Source: Microbacterium thalli (lineage in GTDB: Bacteria > Actinomycetota > Actinomycetes > Actinomycetales > Microbacteriaceae). From it: a stretch of DNA of 64,000 nucleotides. The position numbers and the translations under genes are program-made. The stretch lies in the NCBI RefSeq assembly GCF_028737325.1, contig NZ_JAQZCH010000002.1:1116001-1180000 (forward strand), written 5' to 3'. Under the pieces are notes generated by a model, which did not search any database, had not been told where the DNA came from, and worked only from the letters and a program-made list of their open reading frames with translations. The stretch's first letter is position 1. Every line of letters starts with the position of its first letter. Below, in pieces: positions 8,563 through 17,443 of the stretch.

Positions 8563-10319
8563 GCGGCGACGTGGGACAGCCGACCGGGTCGGCTCCCGAC
8601 GGTGACCGCGGGCCGGAGATCTCGGCACAGGCTCCGGCGCCGGTCGTGCCGTTCGAGGCCGCGCGGACCTGGCTCGCGCAGGACCCCGACCCCGACACCC
8701 GCGACGAGCTGAGCGCGGTCATCGCGGCGGCCGAGTCGGGCGACCCGGCGGCCGAGGCCGACCTCGTCGATCGCTTCGCCACGCGCCTGGCCTTCGGCAC
8801 CGCGGGTCTGCGCGGGCGCCTCGGCGCCGGCAGCAACCGCATGAACCGCGTCCTCGTGACCCAGGCCGCTGCAGGCCTGGCCGGCTACCTGCTCGAGAAG
8901 GCCGGCCCCGACGCCCCTCCCGTCGTCGTCATCGGCTACGACGGTCGACGCGGTTCCGAGCGCTTCGCGCGCGACTCCGCCGAGGTCTTCGCGGGAGCGG
9001 GCCTGCGCGCCATCCTGCTGCCGCGGCTGCTGCCGACCCCCGTGCTCGCCTTCGCCGTGCGCCACCTCGGCGCCGACGCCGGTGTGATGGTCACCGCAAG
9101 CCACAACCCGCCCGACGACAACGGGTACAAGGTGTACCTCGGCGGCGCCGACGACGGCTCGCAGATCGTTCCCCCCGCCGACGGCGAGATCGCCGCCCAC
9201 ATCCAGCGCGTCGCCGACGTCGGCGACATCGCCGCGCTCCCCCGCTCCGAGGCGTACGAGACCGCCGACGACGCGGTCGTCGAGGCGTATGTCTCGGCGA
9301 CGGCGACGGTGGCCCCCGCCCCCGGGGGAGCGAACGGCATGCGCTGGGTCTACACCGCGATGCACGGCGTGGGCACCGAGACGCTGCTGCGCATCCTCGA
9401 CACGGCGGGCTATCCCCACCCCGTGCCGGTGGCCGCGCAGGCCGAGCCCGACGGCCGGTTCCCGACCGTGGCGTTCCCCAACCCGGAAGAGCCGGGCGCG
9501 ATGGACCTGGCCTTCGAGACGGCACGGGCCCACGACGCCGAGTTCATCCTCGCGAACGACCCCGACGCCGACCGGCTGGCCGTGGCGATCCCGGATGTTG
9601 CTGCCGACGGCGGCTGGCGCCGCCTCACCGGCAACCAGATCGGCCTGCTGCTCGGCTGGCGCGCCGCCCGCCGCGCGGCGGAACAGGGCGTGGCCGCGGA
9701 GTCGTCCCTCGCGTGCTCGCTCGTGTCGTCGCCGGCGCTGCAGGTCGTCGCCGAGCGATACGGCCTCGCCTTCCACGCCACACTCACCGGCTTCAAGTGG
9801 ATCTCGCGCGCGCCGAACCTCGTGTTCGGGTTCGAAGAGGCGCTCGGCTACCTCGTGAACCCCGAGACCGTGAAGGACAAGGACGGGATCTCCGCCGCCG
9901 TCGCGATCCTCGGGCTGGCAGCCGAGGCTCGCGAGCAGGGCCGTACCCTCGGCGACCTCCTCGCGGACTTCGACGCGGAGTTCGGCAGCTTCGCGAGCGG
10001 CCAGGTGTCGGTGCGCGTGGACGACCTCGCCGTCATCGGGCGCGTGATGACCGCGTTGCGCGCCGCTCCCCCGGTGCGGATCGGCGAGGCCGACGTCGTG
10101 TCGTTCGAAGACCTCGCAGCTCCCGTCGACGGCCCGCCGGTCGGCGACATCCTGCGCCTGCAGGTCGCCGGCGACGCCCGCATCCTCGTCCGCCCGAGCG
10201 GCACCGAGCCCAAGCTCAAGCTGTACCTCGACGTCCGCGGGGCGTCACCGGCTGATGCGGCATCCCGTCTCGCTGCCCTCGAGGCGGGCGTCCGCGAGCT
10301 ACTCGCCGCGATCGGCTGA
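8559..10319 (+). CDS. Phospho-sugar mutase (PGM/PMM alpha-D-phosphohexomutase)
   Basis: This 586-residue enzyme of the alpha-D-phosphohexomutase superfamily has four canonical elements. The phosphoserine loop is VTASHNPPDDNGYKVYLGG (S181), the metal loop is DPDADR, the sugar loop is GFEEALGY, and the phosphate loop near the C-terminus is RPSGTEPKLK. Its length fits the PGM2-like subgroup, whose members handle phosphopentoses or glucose phosphates. GTGA overlap with the nucleoside phosphorylase gene suggests phosphopentomutase activity in nucleoside salvage. Phosphomannomutase activity feeding ManC is an alternative. Substrate specificity is not decided by sequence. Confidence 0.88.
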   Translation: MSGDVGQPTGSAPDGDRGPEISAQAPAPVVPFEAARTWLAQDPDPDTRDELSAVIAAAESGDPAAEADLVDRFATRLAFGTAGLRGRLGAGSNRMNRVLVTQAAAGLAGYLLEKAGPDAPPVVVIGYDGRRGSERFARDSAEVFAGAGLRAILLPRLLPTPVLAFAVRHLGADAGVMVTASHNPPDDNGYKVYLGGADDGSQIVPPADGEIAAHIQRVADVGDIAALPRSEAYETADDAVVEAYVSATATVAPAPGGANGMRWVYTAMHGVGTETLLRILDTAGYPHPVPVAAQAEPDGRFPTVAFPNPEEPGAMDLAFETARAHDAEFILANDPDADRLAVAIPDVAADGGWRRLTGNQIGLLLGWRAARRAAEQGVAAESSLACSLVSSPALQVVAERYGLAFHATLTGFKWISRAPNLVFGFEEALGYLVNPETVKDKDGISAAVAILGLAAEAREQGRTLGDLLADFDAEFGSFASGQVSVRVDDLAVIGRVMTALRAAPPVRIGEADVVSFEDLAAPVDGPPVGDILRLQVAGDARILVRPSGTEPKLKLYLDVRGASPADAASRLAALEAGVRELLAAIG

Positions 10320-10326
10320 GCCGGAC

Positions 10327-10352
10327 GGCGCCCGGCTCGGCCGTCGGGCGCC
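10327..10352 (+). terminator. Hairpin after the mutase gene
   Basis: GGCGCCCG (10327-10334) pairs perfectly with CGGGCGCC (10345-10352). It follows the mutase stop codon and lies directly upstream of the next gene's -10 box. No T-run follows. Confidence 0.45.
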
Positions 10353-10366
10353 GCTAGGCTGCGGGG

Positions 10367-10936
10367 ATGCTGCTGACCGACCCGATCGAGCTGGCCGACG
10401 ACCACGTGCGCCTGGTGCCGCTCGCGGCCGAGCACGCCGACGACCTCGCTCGGGCCACCGTCGGGCTGGAGTACGCCTGGTACACGTCGGCCCCCGCGTC
10501 CGTGCCCGACGACATCGCGCAGCGACTCGCCTGGCGCGACGAGGGGCACATGAACCCGTTCGCGGTCGTGCGCGACGGTGTCGCCGTCGGGATGACGACG
10601 TTCTGCAACATCGATCAGTCCCATCGCCGCGTCGAGATCGGTCACACGTGGCTCTCGCCCACCGTCCAGCGGACAGCGGTCAACACGGCGGCCAAGCGTC
10701 TGCTGCTCGGGCACGCCTTCGAGGCCTGCGACGCCATCGCCGTGGAGTTCCGCACGTCGTGGCACAACCGGCAGTCGCGCGCGGCTATCGAGCGACTCGG
10801 GGCGAAGCAGGACGGCGTCCTGCGCAACCACCGGATCGGGCCGAACGGGACGCTGCGCGACACCGTCGTCTATTCGATCCTCCCGCACGAGTGGCCCGCG
10901 GTGAAGCTGGGGCTCGACGCGCGCCTCGCCGGCTGA
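10367..10936 (+). CDS. GNAT-family acetyltransferase, RimJ/RimL-like
   Basis: This 189-residue protein has the RimJ/RimL-type GNAT layout. It reads PIELADDHVRLVPL at the N-terminus, VEIGHTWLSPTVQRTAVNTAAKRLLLGHAF in the acetyl-CoA binding region, and RTSWHNRQSRAAIERLGAKQDGVLRNHRI near the C-terminus. The acceptor is unknown; members of this group acetylate protein N-termini or small amines. TAGGCT (10355-10360) ends six bases before the ATG, so it probably has its own leaderless transcript. It converges on the PTS regulator gene with only 16 bases between them. Confidence 0.85.
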   Translation: MLLTDPIELADDHVRLVPLAAEHADDLARATVGLEYAWYTSAPASVPDDIAQRLAWRDEGHMNPFAVVRDGVAVGMTTFCNIDQSHRRVEIGHTWLSPTVQRTAVNTAAKRLLLGHAFEACDAIAVEFRTSWHNRQSRAAIERLGAKQDGVLRNHRIGPNGTLRDTVVYSILPHEWPAVKLGLDARLAG

Positions 10937-10952
10937 CCCGGGCCGGCTCGCG

Positions 10953-12872
10953 TCAGCCGTCGACGACGGCGGCGAGCTCGTCCAGGAACGCCCCGAAGCT
11001 CGTGCCGCGGCGGACGAGCCGCTGCACGCTCTCGCGCTCGCTGAAGACCTCGACCAGCTGCTCGAACACGGTCTGGAACGCCGCGCGATCGGACTCCGAG
11101 AACGCGACCATCGCGACGACCTGCACGCGGCCGTCGCCCCACGCGATCGAGGGGTCGGCGATCCCGAGCGAGATCGCGGTGCGGGTCGCGGTCATGCCGA
11201 TCGCGTGCGGCACCGCGAGGGCGTCGGTGAACGCCGTCGACGAGAGCTTCTCGCGCTCGATGGTGCGCTCGATGTAGTCGTCGTCGATGATGCCGCCGTC
11301 GACGAGGAGCGAGCCGAGCTGCCGGATGACCGCGTCCTCGCCGCCGGCGCCGTCGAGACCGCGCACGAATGCCGCGGGGTCGAAGTAGCGCTCGAGCTCG
11401 GCCCGCAGGCGTGCGAGGCGCCGCGCCCGGCGCACCCGGCCGGCCGCCGCCTGTACGCGGTCGATGTCGGCGTCGGTGAGGAACGGCTGGATGTGCACGA
11501 TGCGATCGCTCATCACCGGCGGCGCGATCGTGGAGAGGATCAGGTCGGTGTCGATCGAGGCCCAGTCGGGGTCGACCCGGGTCTCGACGCCGACGACGTC
11601 GAGGGCCTGCCCGAGCGAGCGGTCGACGCTCGAGCGCAGCAGCTCGTGGAGCTCGTAGTACCCGGGGCACACGATCGTCGCCGTCAGCGCCTGCGCCGAG
11701 AGCCGGCTGCGCTCGAGGCGCCCGCCGACGTGCATGGCGATGTAGGCGATCTCGTCGTCGAGCAACGGGATGCCGAGCAGTCCGCGCAACGCGTCGGCGA
11801 TGTACACCGCCACCTCGAAGATCATCGGGTAGGTCGTCTTGAGCGAACGAGTCAGGGGGTTGCGCGACCACGCCTGCTCGCGTGCGCGGTGTCGCAGGTT
11901 CTGCACGTGCAGCGACAGGCGCAGCACGAAGTCCTCCTGGTCGATGTCGACGAGGAACTCCGCGGCCGCGCGGCGGACGACGTCGCGCACCGCGGTCGCG
12001 ACATCGGAATCGATCCGCTCGCGGATGAGGGCGGCGGGCTCGGTCGCGCCGGGTGCGACGACCCGGGTGAGCACGAGCGCGGCGAGGTGCTGACGGTCGC
12101 CCGAGCCGAGCACGACGCCCAGGTGACGACGGGTGAGGCGGTCGAGGATGTCGCCGACCTCGGCCCGGAACGCGGCATCGTCGGCCTCGGCGACGTCGAG
12201 CGCGCGACCCCGCGTGATCCGGTCGGCCGCGATCGCGATGTGCATGACGACGTCGCCGATGCCGAACTCGTTGACGAAGTAGCCGAGCTCGGTCAGCTCG
12301 GCGACGAGGTCGTCCTTGAACGGCCCGAAGGCCACCGCGCCGACCGATCTCTCGCCGAGGGTGCGGCGCAGACTGTCGAGGTCGAACGAGCCGTCGTCGG
12401 TCTCCTCGTGGGCGAGGCGGCTGAGCAGCCGCCGCTGCGCCGTCTCCGTACCTCGCAGGCGAGCCCGCGACGCGGTGCGCTCAAGGCTGAGCTCGGTGCC
12501 GCCCAGCAGGCCGCGCACGCGTCCGAGGTCGGCGTCGATCGTCGCGGGGCTCACGAAGAAGGCATCCGCGGTCTCGAACACGTCGATACCGTCGGGCGCA
12601 TCGAGCAGCGAGCGCACGAGCCGGTGCAGCCGCTCGCGGGGCGTGCCGCCGTCGCCGACGTGCACCGCCGAACCGCTGTCAGGGCCGGCGCGATACCCCT
12701 GCGGCCCCGACTCCACGACGACACCGTCGGGCACCCGTGCGTTGAGCGCCGTGACGTAGCTGCGGATCGATCGCGGGGTCACCCCGATCGCGTCGGCGAG
12801 CCCCGAAGCGGTCACCCAATCGCCGTCGCGCACGAGGATCGCGAGTACGCGATCCTGCCGGCTCCTGGTCAC
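10953..12872 (-). CDS. PRD-containing PTS regulator (MtlR/BglG-like activator)
   Basis: This 639-residue multi-domain regulator is divergent from the mannitol PTS operon and is its likely activator. From the N-terminus I read a winged HTH (VTASGLADAIGVTPRSIRSYV, about 18-40), a second HTH-like region, and two PRD domains around residues 185-385. Next comes an EIIB-like domain with TIVCPGYYELHELL, and last an EIIA-like domain with the phospho-His motif ALAVPHAIG. By analogy with MtlR, HPr and EII proteins would phosphorylate the PRD, IIB and IIA sites, so activity depends on sugar supply. The GTG start is preceded by GGGAGC. Confidence 0.88.
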   Translation of the reverse strand: MTRSRQDRVLAILVRDGDWVTASGLADAIGVTPRSIRSYVTALNARVPDGVVVESGPQGYRAGPDSGSAVHVGDGGTPRERLHRLVRSLLDAPDGIDVFETADAFFVSPATIDADLGRVRGLLGGTELSLERTASRARLRGTETAQRRLLSRLAHEETDDGSFDLDSLRRTLGERSVGAVAFGPFKDDLVAELTELGYFVNEFGIGDVVMHIAIAADRITRGRALDVAEADDAAFRAEVGDILDRLTRRHLGVVLGSGDRQHLAALVLTRVVAPGATEPAALIRERIDSDVATAVRDVVRRAAAEFLVDIDQEDFVLRLSLHVQNLRHRAREQAWSRNPLTRSLKTTYPMIFEVAVYIADALRGLLGIPLLDDEIAYIAMHVGGRLERSRLSAQALTATIVCPGYYELHELLRSSVDRSLGQALDVVGVETRVDPDWASIDTDLILSTIAPPVMSDRIVHIQPFLTDADIDRVQAAAGRVRRARRLARLRAELERYFDPAAFVRGLDGAGGEDAVIRQLGSLLVDGGIIDDDYIERTIEREKLSSTAFTDALAVPHAIGMTATRTAISLGIADPSIAWGDGRVQVVAMVAFSESDRAAFQTVFEQLVEVFSERESVQRLVRRGTSFGAFLDELAAVVDG

Positions 12873-12900
12873 GCTCCCATTCCATCATGGCCGGGCCTGT

Positions 12901-12918
12901 CTTCCGCCCCCGCGGAAG
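12901..12918. promoter_or_regulatory. Inverted repeat upstream of the PTS promoter
   Basis: CTTCCGC (12901-12907) and GCGGAAG (12912-12918) form perfect 7-base arms around CCCC. The repeat ends 10 bases upstream of the predicted -35 box, a typical activator position. It lies between the divergent PRD regulator and the PTS operon, so it is a candidate site for that regulator. Confidence 0.4.
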
Positions 12919-12928
12919 CAGGAATGGG

Positions 12929-12957
12929 TTGTCTCCTCCCAGGTCTCTCACAAGAAT
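12929..12957 (+). promoter_or_regulatory. Promoter of the mannitol PTS operon
   Basis: TTGTCT (12929-12934) and AAGAAT (12952-12957) are separated by 17 bases. The predicted transcript would start near 12964 and carry a short leader with GGAGGAGGAGG. The -10 region overlaps the small palindrome ACAAgaaTTGT. Confidence 0.5.
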
Positions 12958-12979
12958 TGTCGGAGGAGGAGGCGGGTCG

Positions 12980-13333
12980 ATGAGGATCCTGGTCGTATGC
13001 GGCGCTGGTGCGTCGAGTACCTTCGTCGCACAGCGGGTTCGCCATGCGGCGCAGGCGAGCGGCCTCGACATCACCGCCACCGCCGGAACCGAGCAGTCAC
13101 TGCCGATCGATCTCGACGCGGCGGATGTCGTTCTCGTCGGACCCCAGCTCATCCCGAAGCTGGACCGGATCACCGAGGCCGCGGCTGCTCGCGGAACGCG
13201 CGTCATCCTGATGCCCAGCGACATCTTCCGAGATCTCGACGGCACCCGGACGCTCGCGCTGGTCACCGAGCCGGCTCCTCCTCACCCCCGTTCCAGCACC
13301 GACATCCCTTCAACGGAGAGGACCTCCTCATGA
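12980..13333 (+). CDS. Orphan PTS EIIB protein, lactose/cellobiose fold
   Basis: This 117-residue protein resembles the EIIB of lactose/cellobiose-type permeases. It begins MRILVVCGAGASSTFVAQR with the phospho-Cys at C7, followed by LDAADVVLVGPQLIPKLD and a C-terminal Ser/Pro-rich tail. No matching EIIC gene is present, and the mannitol permease downstream has its own EIIB domain. The start is ATG 12980 behind a strong GGAGGAGGAGG. The stop overlaps the HPr start by four bases (ATGA). Its role may be to relay phosphate to the PRD regulator rather than to transport sugar, which is an inference from context. Confidence 0.8.
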   Translation: MRILVVCGAGASSTFVAQRVRHAAQASGLDITATAGTEQSLPIDLDAADVVLVGPQLIPKLDRITEAAAARGTRVILMPSDIFRDLDGTRTLALVTEPAPPHPRSSTDIPSTERTSS

Positions 13334-13602
13334 GCGAGGCATCGCGCACCGTCCGCATCGGATCGTCCAACGGGCTGCACGCCCGACCTGCCAAGCTGTT
13401 CGCGCAGGCGGTCAAGCAGTCCGGCGCGGATGTCACGATCGCCAAGGGATCCGGCTCGCCCGTCAACGCGGCGAGCATCCTCGGGGTCATCGCACTCGGC
13501 GTCGAGTACGGCGACTACGTGACCCTGACCGCCGGTGGCGAGAACGCCGAGAACGTCCTGGACGAACTCGCCGATCTGCTCGCCACCGACCACGACGAGT
13601 GA
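13330..13602 (+). CDS. ptsH: Phosphocarrier protein HPr
   Basis: This 90-residue phosphocarrier passes phosphate from EI to the EIIA proteins. The active site is H17 in NGLHARPAKLF. The position equivalent to the Firmicute regulatory serine is S49 in VNAASILGVIAL. It starts at ATG 13330, overlapping the orphan EIIB stop and preceded by GGAGAGG. The gene order EIIB-HPr-EI-mtlA-mtlF-mtlD places the general PTS proteins inside a sugar-specific operon, so the whole chain would be induced together. Confidence 0.95.
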   Translation: MSEASRTVRIGSSNGLHARPAKLFAQAVKQSGADVTIAKGSGSPVNAASILGVIALGVEYGDYVTLTAGGENAENVLDELADLLATDHDE

Positions 13603-13652
13603 CGACGAACGACTACTGATACGAAAACGGACGAGACGAAGGAGATCGAGCA

Positions 13653-15308
13653 ATGAGTGAGCTTCGCGGAGTGGGCATCGGCCTGGGTGTCGCACAGGGA
13701 CCGATCGCGCGGATGGCGGAGCCGCTTCCGGCGCCGAAGGACGAGGCATCCACCCGGACCCTCGACGAGGAGACGACGCGCGTCAAGGATGCCGTCGCCG
13801 CCGTGGCACGGGAACTCGAACAGCGTGGCGCGCAGGCCGGCGGAGCCGCCCGCGACGTCCTCGAGGCCCAGGCCATGATGGCCGAGGACCCGAGCCTCGA
13901 AGCCGAGGTCGCCTCGCGCCTGCAGGCCGGCAAGACCGGCGAGTTCGCCGTCTACGACGCCTTCGCCTCGTTCCGCGACACCCTCTCCGCCATGGGCGGC
14001 TACCTCGGCGAGCGCGCCGCCGACCTCGACGATGTCGCTCAGCGCGTCATCGCCCACCTGCGCGGCGTCCCCGCCCCTGGCGTGCCCGAGCCCGGCCACC
14101 CCTTCGTCCTGGTGGCCAAGGACCTCGCCCCCGCCGATACCGCGCTGCTGGACCTCGACATGGTCCTCGCGCTCGTCACCTCCGAGGGCGGCCCCACCTC
14201 GCACACCGCGATCCTCGCCCGCGAGAAGTCGATCGTCGCCGTCGTCGGCGTCACCGAAGCCGCCGCGCTCGCCGACGGACAGACCGTCATCGTCGACGCC
14301 GCCAAGGGTGTCGTCACCACCGACCCCAGCGACGACGAGCTCGCGCAGGCGCAGAACCGCGCCGACGAGCGCAAGTCGGCGGCATCCGCGCCCATCACTC
14401 CCGGCGCGCTGTCGGACGGCACCGCCATCCCGCTGCTGGCCAACCTCGGCAAGCCCGAGGGCGCGGCGCAGGCCGTCGAGCTCGGCGCCGAGGGCGTCGG
14501 CCTCTTCCGCACCGAGTTCCTCTTCCTCAGCTCGTCGCAGGCGCCCACCGTTGCGCAGCAGCGCGAGGCGTACACGAAGCTGCTGCAGGCGTTCCCCGGC
14601 CAGAAGGTCGTCGTCCGCGCCCTGGATGCCGGTGCCGACAAGCCCCTCGCGTTCCTCAACGACGCGCACGAGGAGAACCCCGCGCTCGGCCTCCGCGGCC
14701 TGCGCGCCCTGCGCGCCAGCGAGGACATCCTGCGCGAGCAGCTGACCGCCCTTGCCGAAGCCGACGCCGCGACCGACGCCGACCTGTGGGTCATGGCGCC
14801 GATGGTGTCGACGGTCGAGGAGACCGAGTACTTCGTCTCGATCGCCCGCGAGTACGGCGTCAAGACCGCCGGTGTGATGGTCGAGGTGCCCTCGTCGGCG
14901 CTGCTGGCCGACCACGTCCTCAAGATCGCCGACTTCGCCTCGATCGGCACCAACGACCTCACCCAGTACACCCTCGCCGCCGACCGGCTGCTCGGTTCGG
15001 TGTCGTCGTTCCAGGACCCCTGGCACCCGGCCGTGCTGCGCCTCATCCACGAGACCGGCAAGGCGGGCCAGGCCAACGGCAAGCCCGTGGGCATCTGCGG
15101 CGAAGCCGCAGCCGACCCGCTGCTGGCCGTCGTGCTCGTGGGCCTCGGCGCCACGAGCCTGTCGATGGCGCCCACCGCGCTCGCCGACGTCCGCGCCACC
15201 CTGCTCAACCACAGCCTCGACGACGCCCGACGCATCGCCGAAGCGGCTCTGACCGCGACCGACGCGGCATCCGCACGAGCGGCCGCCCAGCAGGCCGCCG
15301 GCATCTGA
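13653..15308 (+). CDS. ptsI: PTS enzyme I, phosphoenolpyruvate-protein phosphotransferase
   Basis: This 551-residue enzyme autophosphorylates from PEP and donates phosphate to HPr. The N-terminal HPr-binding domain is followed by the phospho-His loop GGPTSHTAILAR (H184). The C-terminal PEP-binding barrel contains GVGLFRTEFLFL, LDAGADKPL, VMVEVPSSALLADH and SIGTNDLTQYTLAADR, and it ends with the GICGEAAADP segment. It is slightly shorter than the usual 570 residues. The start ATG 13653 has AAGGAG upstream. The 50-base gap from ptsH has no terminator. Confidence 0.96.
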   Translation: MSELRGVGIGLGVAQGPIARMAEPLPAPKDEASTRTLDEETTRVKDAVAAVARELEQRGAQAGGAARDVLEAQAMMAEDPSLEAEVASRLQAGKTGEFAVYDAFASFRDTLSAMGGYLGERAADLDDVAQRVIAHLRGVPAPGVPEPGHPFVLVAKDLAPADTALLDLDMVLALVTSEGGPTSHTAILAREKSIVAVVGVTEAAALADGQTVIVDAAKGVVTTDPSDDELAQAQNRADERKSAASAPITPGALSDGTAIPLLANLGKPEGAAQAVELGAEGVGLFRTEFLFLSSSQAPTVAQQREAYTKLLQAFPGQKVVVRALDAGADKPLAFLNDAHEENPALGLRGLRALRASEDILREQLTALAEADAATDADLWVMAPMVSTVEETEYFVSIAREYGVKTAGVMVEVPSSALLADHVLKIADFASIGTNDLTQYTLAADRLLGSVSSFQDPWHPAVLRLIHETGKAGQANGKPVGICGEAAADPLLAVVLVGLGATSLSMAPTALADVRATLLNHSLDDARRIAEAALTATDAASARAAAQQAAGI

Positions 15309-15333
15309 CCCGCACCAGAAGGAGAAACCAGAA

Positions 15334-16917
15334 ATGACAACGACGTCAACGTCAACCTCGGGAGGTGGGGTCCGGGTCCGCGTTCAGCGGTTCGGAACCT
15401 TCCTCTCGGGAATGGTCATGCCCAACATCGCGGCCTTCATCGCGTGGGGTCTGATCACCGCCCTGTTCATCGACACCGGGTGGGTCGGCCAGGACGGCCC
15501 CATCGGGGCCTGGCAGTGGGCCGACTCCCGCATGCTCGGCGGCGGGATCACCCCCGACGGCACCGAGTGGACCGGCCTCGTCGGTCCGATCATCACCTAC
15601 CTGCTCCCCACGCTGATCGCATACACCGGTGGCCGCATGGTCTTCGGCGTCCGCGGCGGCGTCGTCGGCGCAGTCGCGGCCATGGGCGTCATCGTGGGCG
15701 CCTCGGGGACGATCATGTTCCTCGGCGCCATGGTCGCAGGTCCCCTGACCGCCCTGGCACTGAAGTGGATCGAGAAGCTCTGGGCGGGCAAGGTCCGCGC
15801 CGGCTTCGAGATGCTCGTCGACAACTTCAGCGCCGGCTTCGTGGCGTTCTTCGCGGCACTGGCAGCCTTCTTCTGGCTCGCCCCGGTGATGAAGTTCGTC
15901 ACCGACGTGCTCGGCGGCGCCGTCGGCTTCCTCGTCGACCGCGGCCTGATCCCGCTGGCGAGCATCATCGTCGAGCCCGCGAAGGTGCTGTTCCTCAACA
16001 ACGCCATCAACCACGGCGTGTTCACCCCGCTCGGAACCCAGGAGTCGCTCGAGACCGGGAAGAGCCTGCTCTTCCTCGTCGAGGCGAACCCCGGCCCGGG
16101 TGCCGGCCTCCTGCTCGCGATCTCCGTCTTCGGCGTGGGCATCGCGCGCGGCACCGCACCGGGTGCGTTCATCATCCAGTTCTTCGGCGGCATCCACGAG
16201 GTGTACTTCCCGTACGTGCTGGCGAAGCCCATCCTGATCGTCGCGCTCATCGCCGGTGGCGCCAGTGGTGTGGCCACCAACGCCATCTTCGGCTCCGGCC
16301 TGGTCGCGGCGGCCTCGCCGGGATCGATCTTCGCGGTGCTCATCCAGACCGCGCCGGGCAGCCACCTCGGCGTCATCCTCTCGGTGATCATCTCGGCCGG
16401 TGTGACCTTCGCCGTCTCGGCGGCGATCCTGCTGGCCAGCCGTAAGCGCGACCTCGCTCGCGAGCAGGCTGGTGAAGGCAACTTCCAGGACGCCATCGCA
16501 CGCACCGAGGCCAACAAGGGCAAGAGCTCGGAGGCCCTCTCGGGTCTGCGCGCATCGGGCGCCGCCGCCGCCACCGGCGCGGCCGCCGAGACCGGCACCG
16601 GCACCACGACGGCGACCAAGCCGATCCAGTCGATCGTGTTCGCGTGCGACGCGGGCATGGGCTCGTCGGCGATGGGCGCGAGCGTCCTGCGCAACAAGTT
16701 CAAGAAGGCCGGCATCGAGGACGTCACGGTCGTCAACAAGGCGATCGCGAACCTCGATGGCACCGCCGACCTGGTCATCACGCAGCAGCAGCTGACCGAC
16801 CGCGCCAAGGCGCAGAACCCCGCAGCGGTTCACGTGTCGGTGGACAACTTCATGAACTCGCCGAAGTACGACGAGGTCGTGGAGATGGTCCGCAAGCAGC
16901 ACGACGCCGACGCGTAG
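15334..16917 (+). CDS. mtlA: Mannitol-specific PTS EIICB
   Basis: This 527-residue membrane permease transports and phosphorylates mannitol to mannitol-1-phosphate. The EIIC part (about 1-370) has multiple membrane segments and the mannitol-family signature NNAINHGVFTPLG. It is followed by the substrate-site region FFGGIHEVYFPYVLAKP. An Ala/Thr-rich linker (about 400-430) leads to the EIIB domain SIVFACDAGMGSSAMGASV, with phospho-Cys C438. The EIIA domain found at the C-terminus of E. coli MtlA is absent here and is encoded separately downstream. AGAAGGAG precedes the ATG. Confidence 0.95.
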   Translation: MTTTSTSTSGGGVRVRVQRFGTFLSGMVMPNIAAFIAWGLITALFIDTGWVGQDGPIGAWQWADSRMLGGGITPDGTEWTGLVGPIITYLLPTLIAYTGGRMVFGVRGGVVGAVAAMGVIVGASGTIMFLGAMVAGPLTALALKWIEKLWAGKVRAGFEMLVDNFSAGFVAFFAALAAFFWLAPVMKFVTDVLGGAVGFLVDRGLIPLASIIVEPAKVLFLNNAINHGVFTPLGTQESLETGKSLLFLVEANPGPGAGLLLAISVFGVGIARGTAPGAFIIQFFGGIHEVYFPYVLAKPILIVALIAGGASGVATNAIFGSGLVAAASPGSIFAVLIQTAPGSHLGVILSVIISAGVTFAVSAAILLASRKRDLAREQAGEGNFQDAIARTEANKGKSSEALSGLRASGAAAATGAAAETGTGTTTATKPIQSIVFACDAGMGSSAMGASVLRNKFKKAGIEDVTVVNKAIANLDGTADLVITQQQLTDRAKAQNPAAVHVSVDNFMNSPKYDEVVEMVRKQHDADA

Positions 16918-16930
16918 GCTCGAACCCCAG

Positions 16931-16969
16931 ACTCGGGGCCGGAGCGGTCCGTCCGCTCCGGCCCCGAGT
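16931..16969 (+). terminator. Strong 17-bp hairpin between mtlA and mtlF
   Basis: The arms at 16931-16947 and 16953-16969 pair perfectly over 17 bases around the 5-base loop TCCGT. No T-run follows, and the mtlF ribosome binding site comes 24 bases later. It could be a partial terminator or an mRNA-stabilising element that sets the ratio of upstream to downstream PTS products. Confidence 0.55.
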
Positions 16970-17005
16970 CATACCCCCCAGCACCACCCCTCAGAGGAGA
17001 CAGAC

Positions 17006-17443
17006 ATGGCACGTGAGGTCCTGAACATCGGTCAGATCCGCATCCACTCCGGAAGCGCCACCCGCGAGGAGGCGATGCAGGAGGCGGCCGACATCCTCGA
17101 GTCCGCCGGCGCGGTCACCTCGGCGTACTTCGACGCCATGCAGCAGCGCGAGCTGACGGTCTCCACGTACATGGGGAACGAGCTGGCCATCCCCCACGGC
17201 ACCAACGAGACGAAGGACGCGATCCTCGACTCGGCACTGTCGTTCGTCCGCTACGACGGCGGGGTCGACTGGAACGGCGAGGCCGTGACCTTCGTGGTCG
17301 GCATCGCCGGCAAGGGCGACGAGCACCTCGACATCCTGTCGCAGATCGCCCTGCTCTTCTCGGAGGAGGACGACGTCGCGCGCCTCAAGGCCGCGCAGAC
17401 CCCCGAAGAGCTGTTCGACCTCCTCTCGTCGGTGAACCAGTGA
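17006..17443 (+). CDS. mtlF: Mannitol-specific PTS EIIA
   Basis: This 145-residue soluble EIIA receives phosphate from HPr on H64 in [13 protein letters not shown] and passes it to the EIIB domain of MtlA. The family features [36 protein letters not shown] and the C-terminal LLSSVN are clear. The ATG has AGAGGAG upstream. The last codons overlap the GTG of mtlD (GTGA), so the two are translationally coupled. Confidence 0.95.
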   Translation: MAREVLNIGQIRIHSGSATREEAMQEAADILESAGAVTSAYFDAMQQRELTVSTYMGNELAIPHGTNETKDAILDSALSFVRYDGGVDWNGEAVTFVVGIAGKGDEHLDILSQIALLFSEEDDVARLKAAQTPEELFDLLSSVNQ

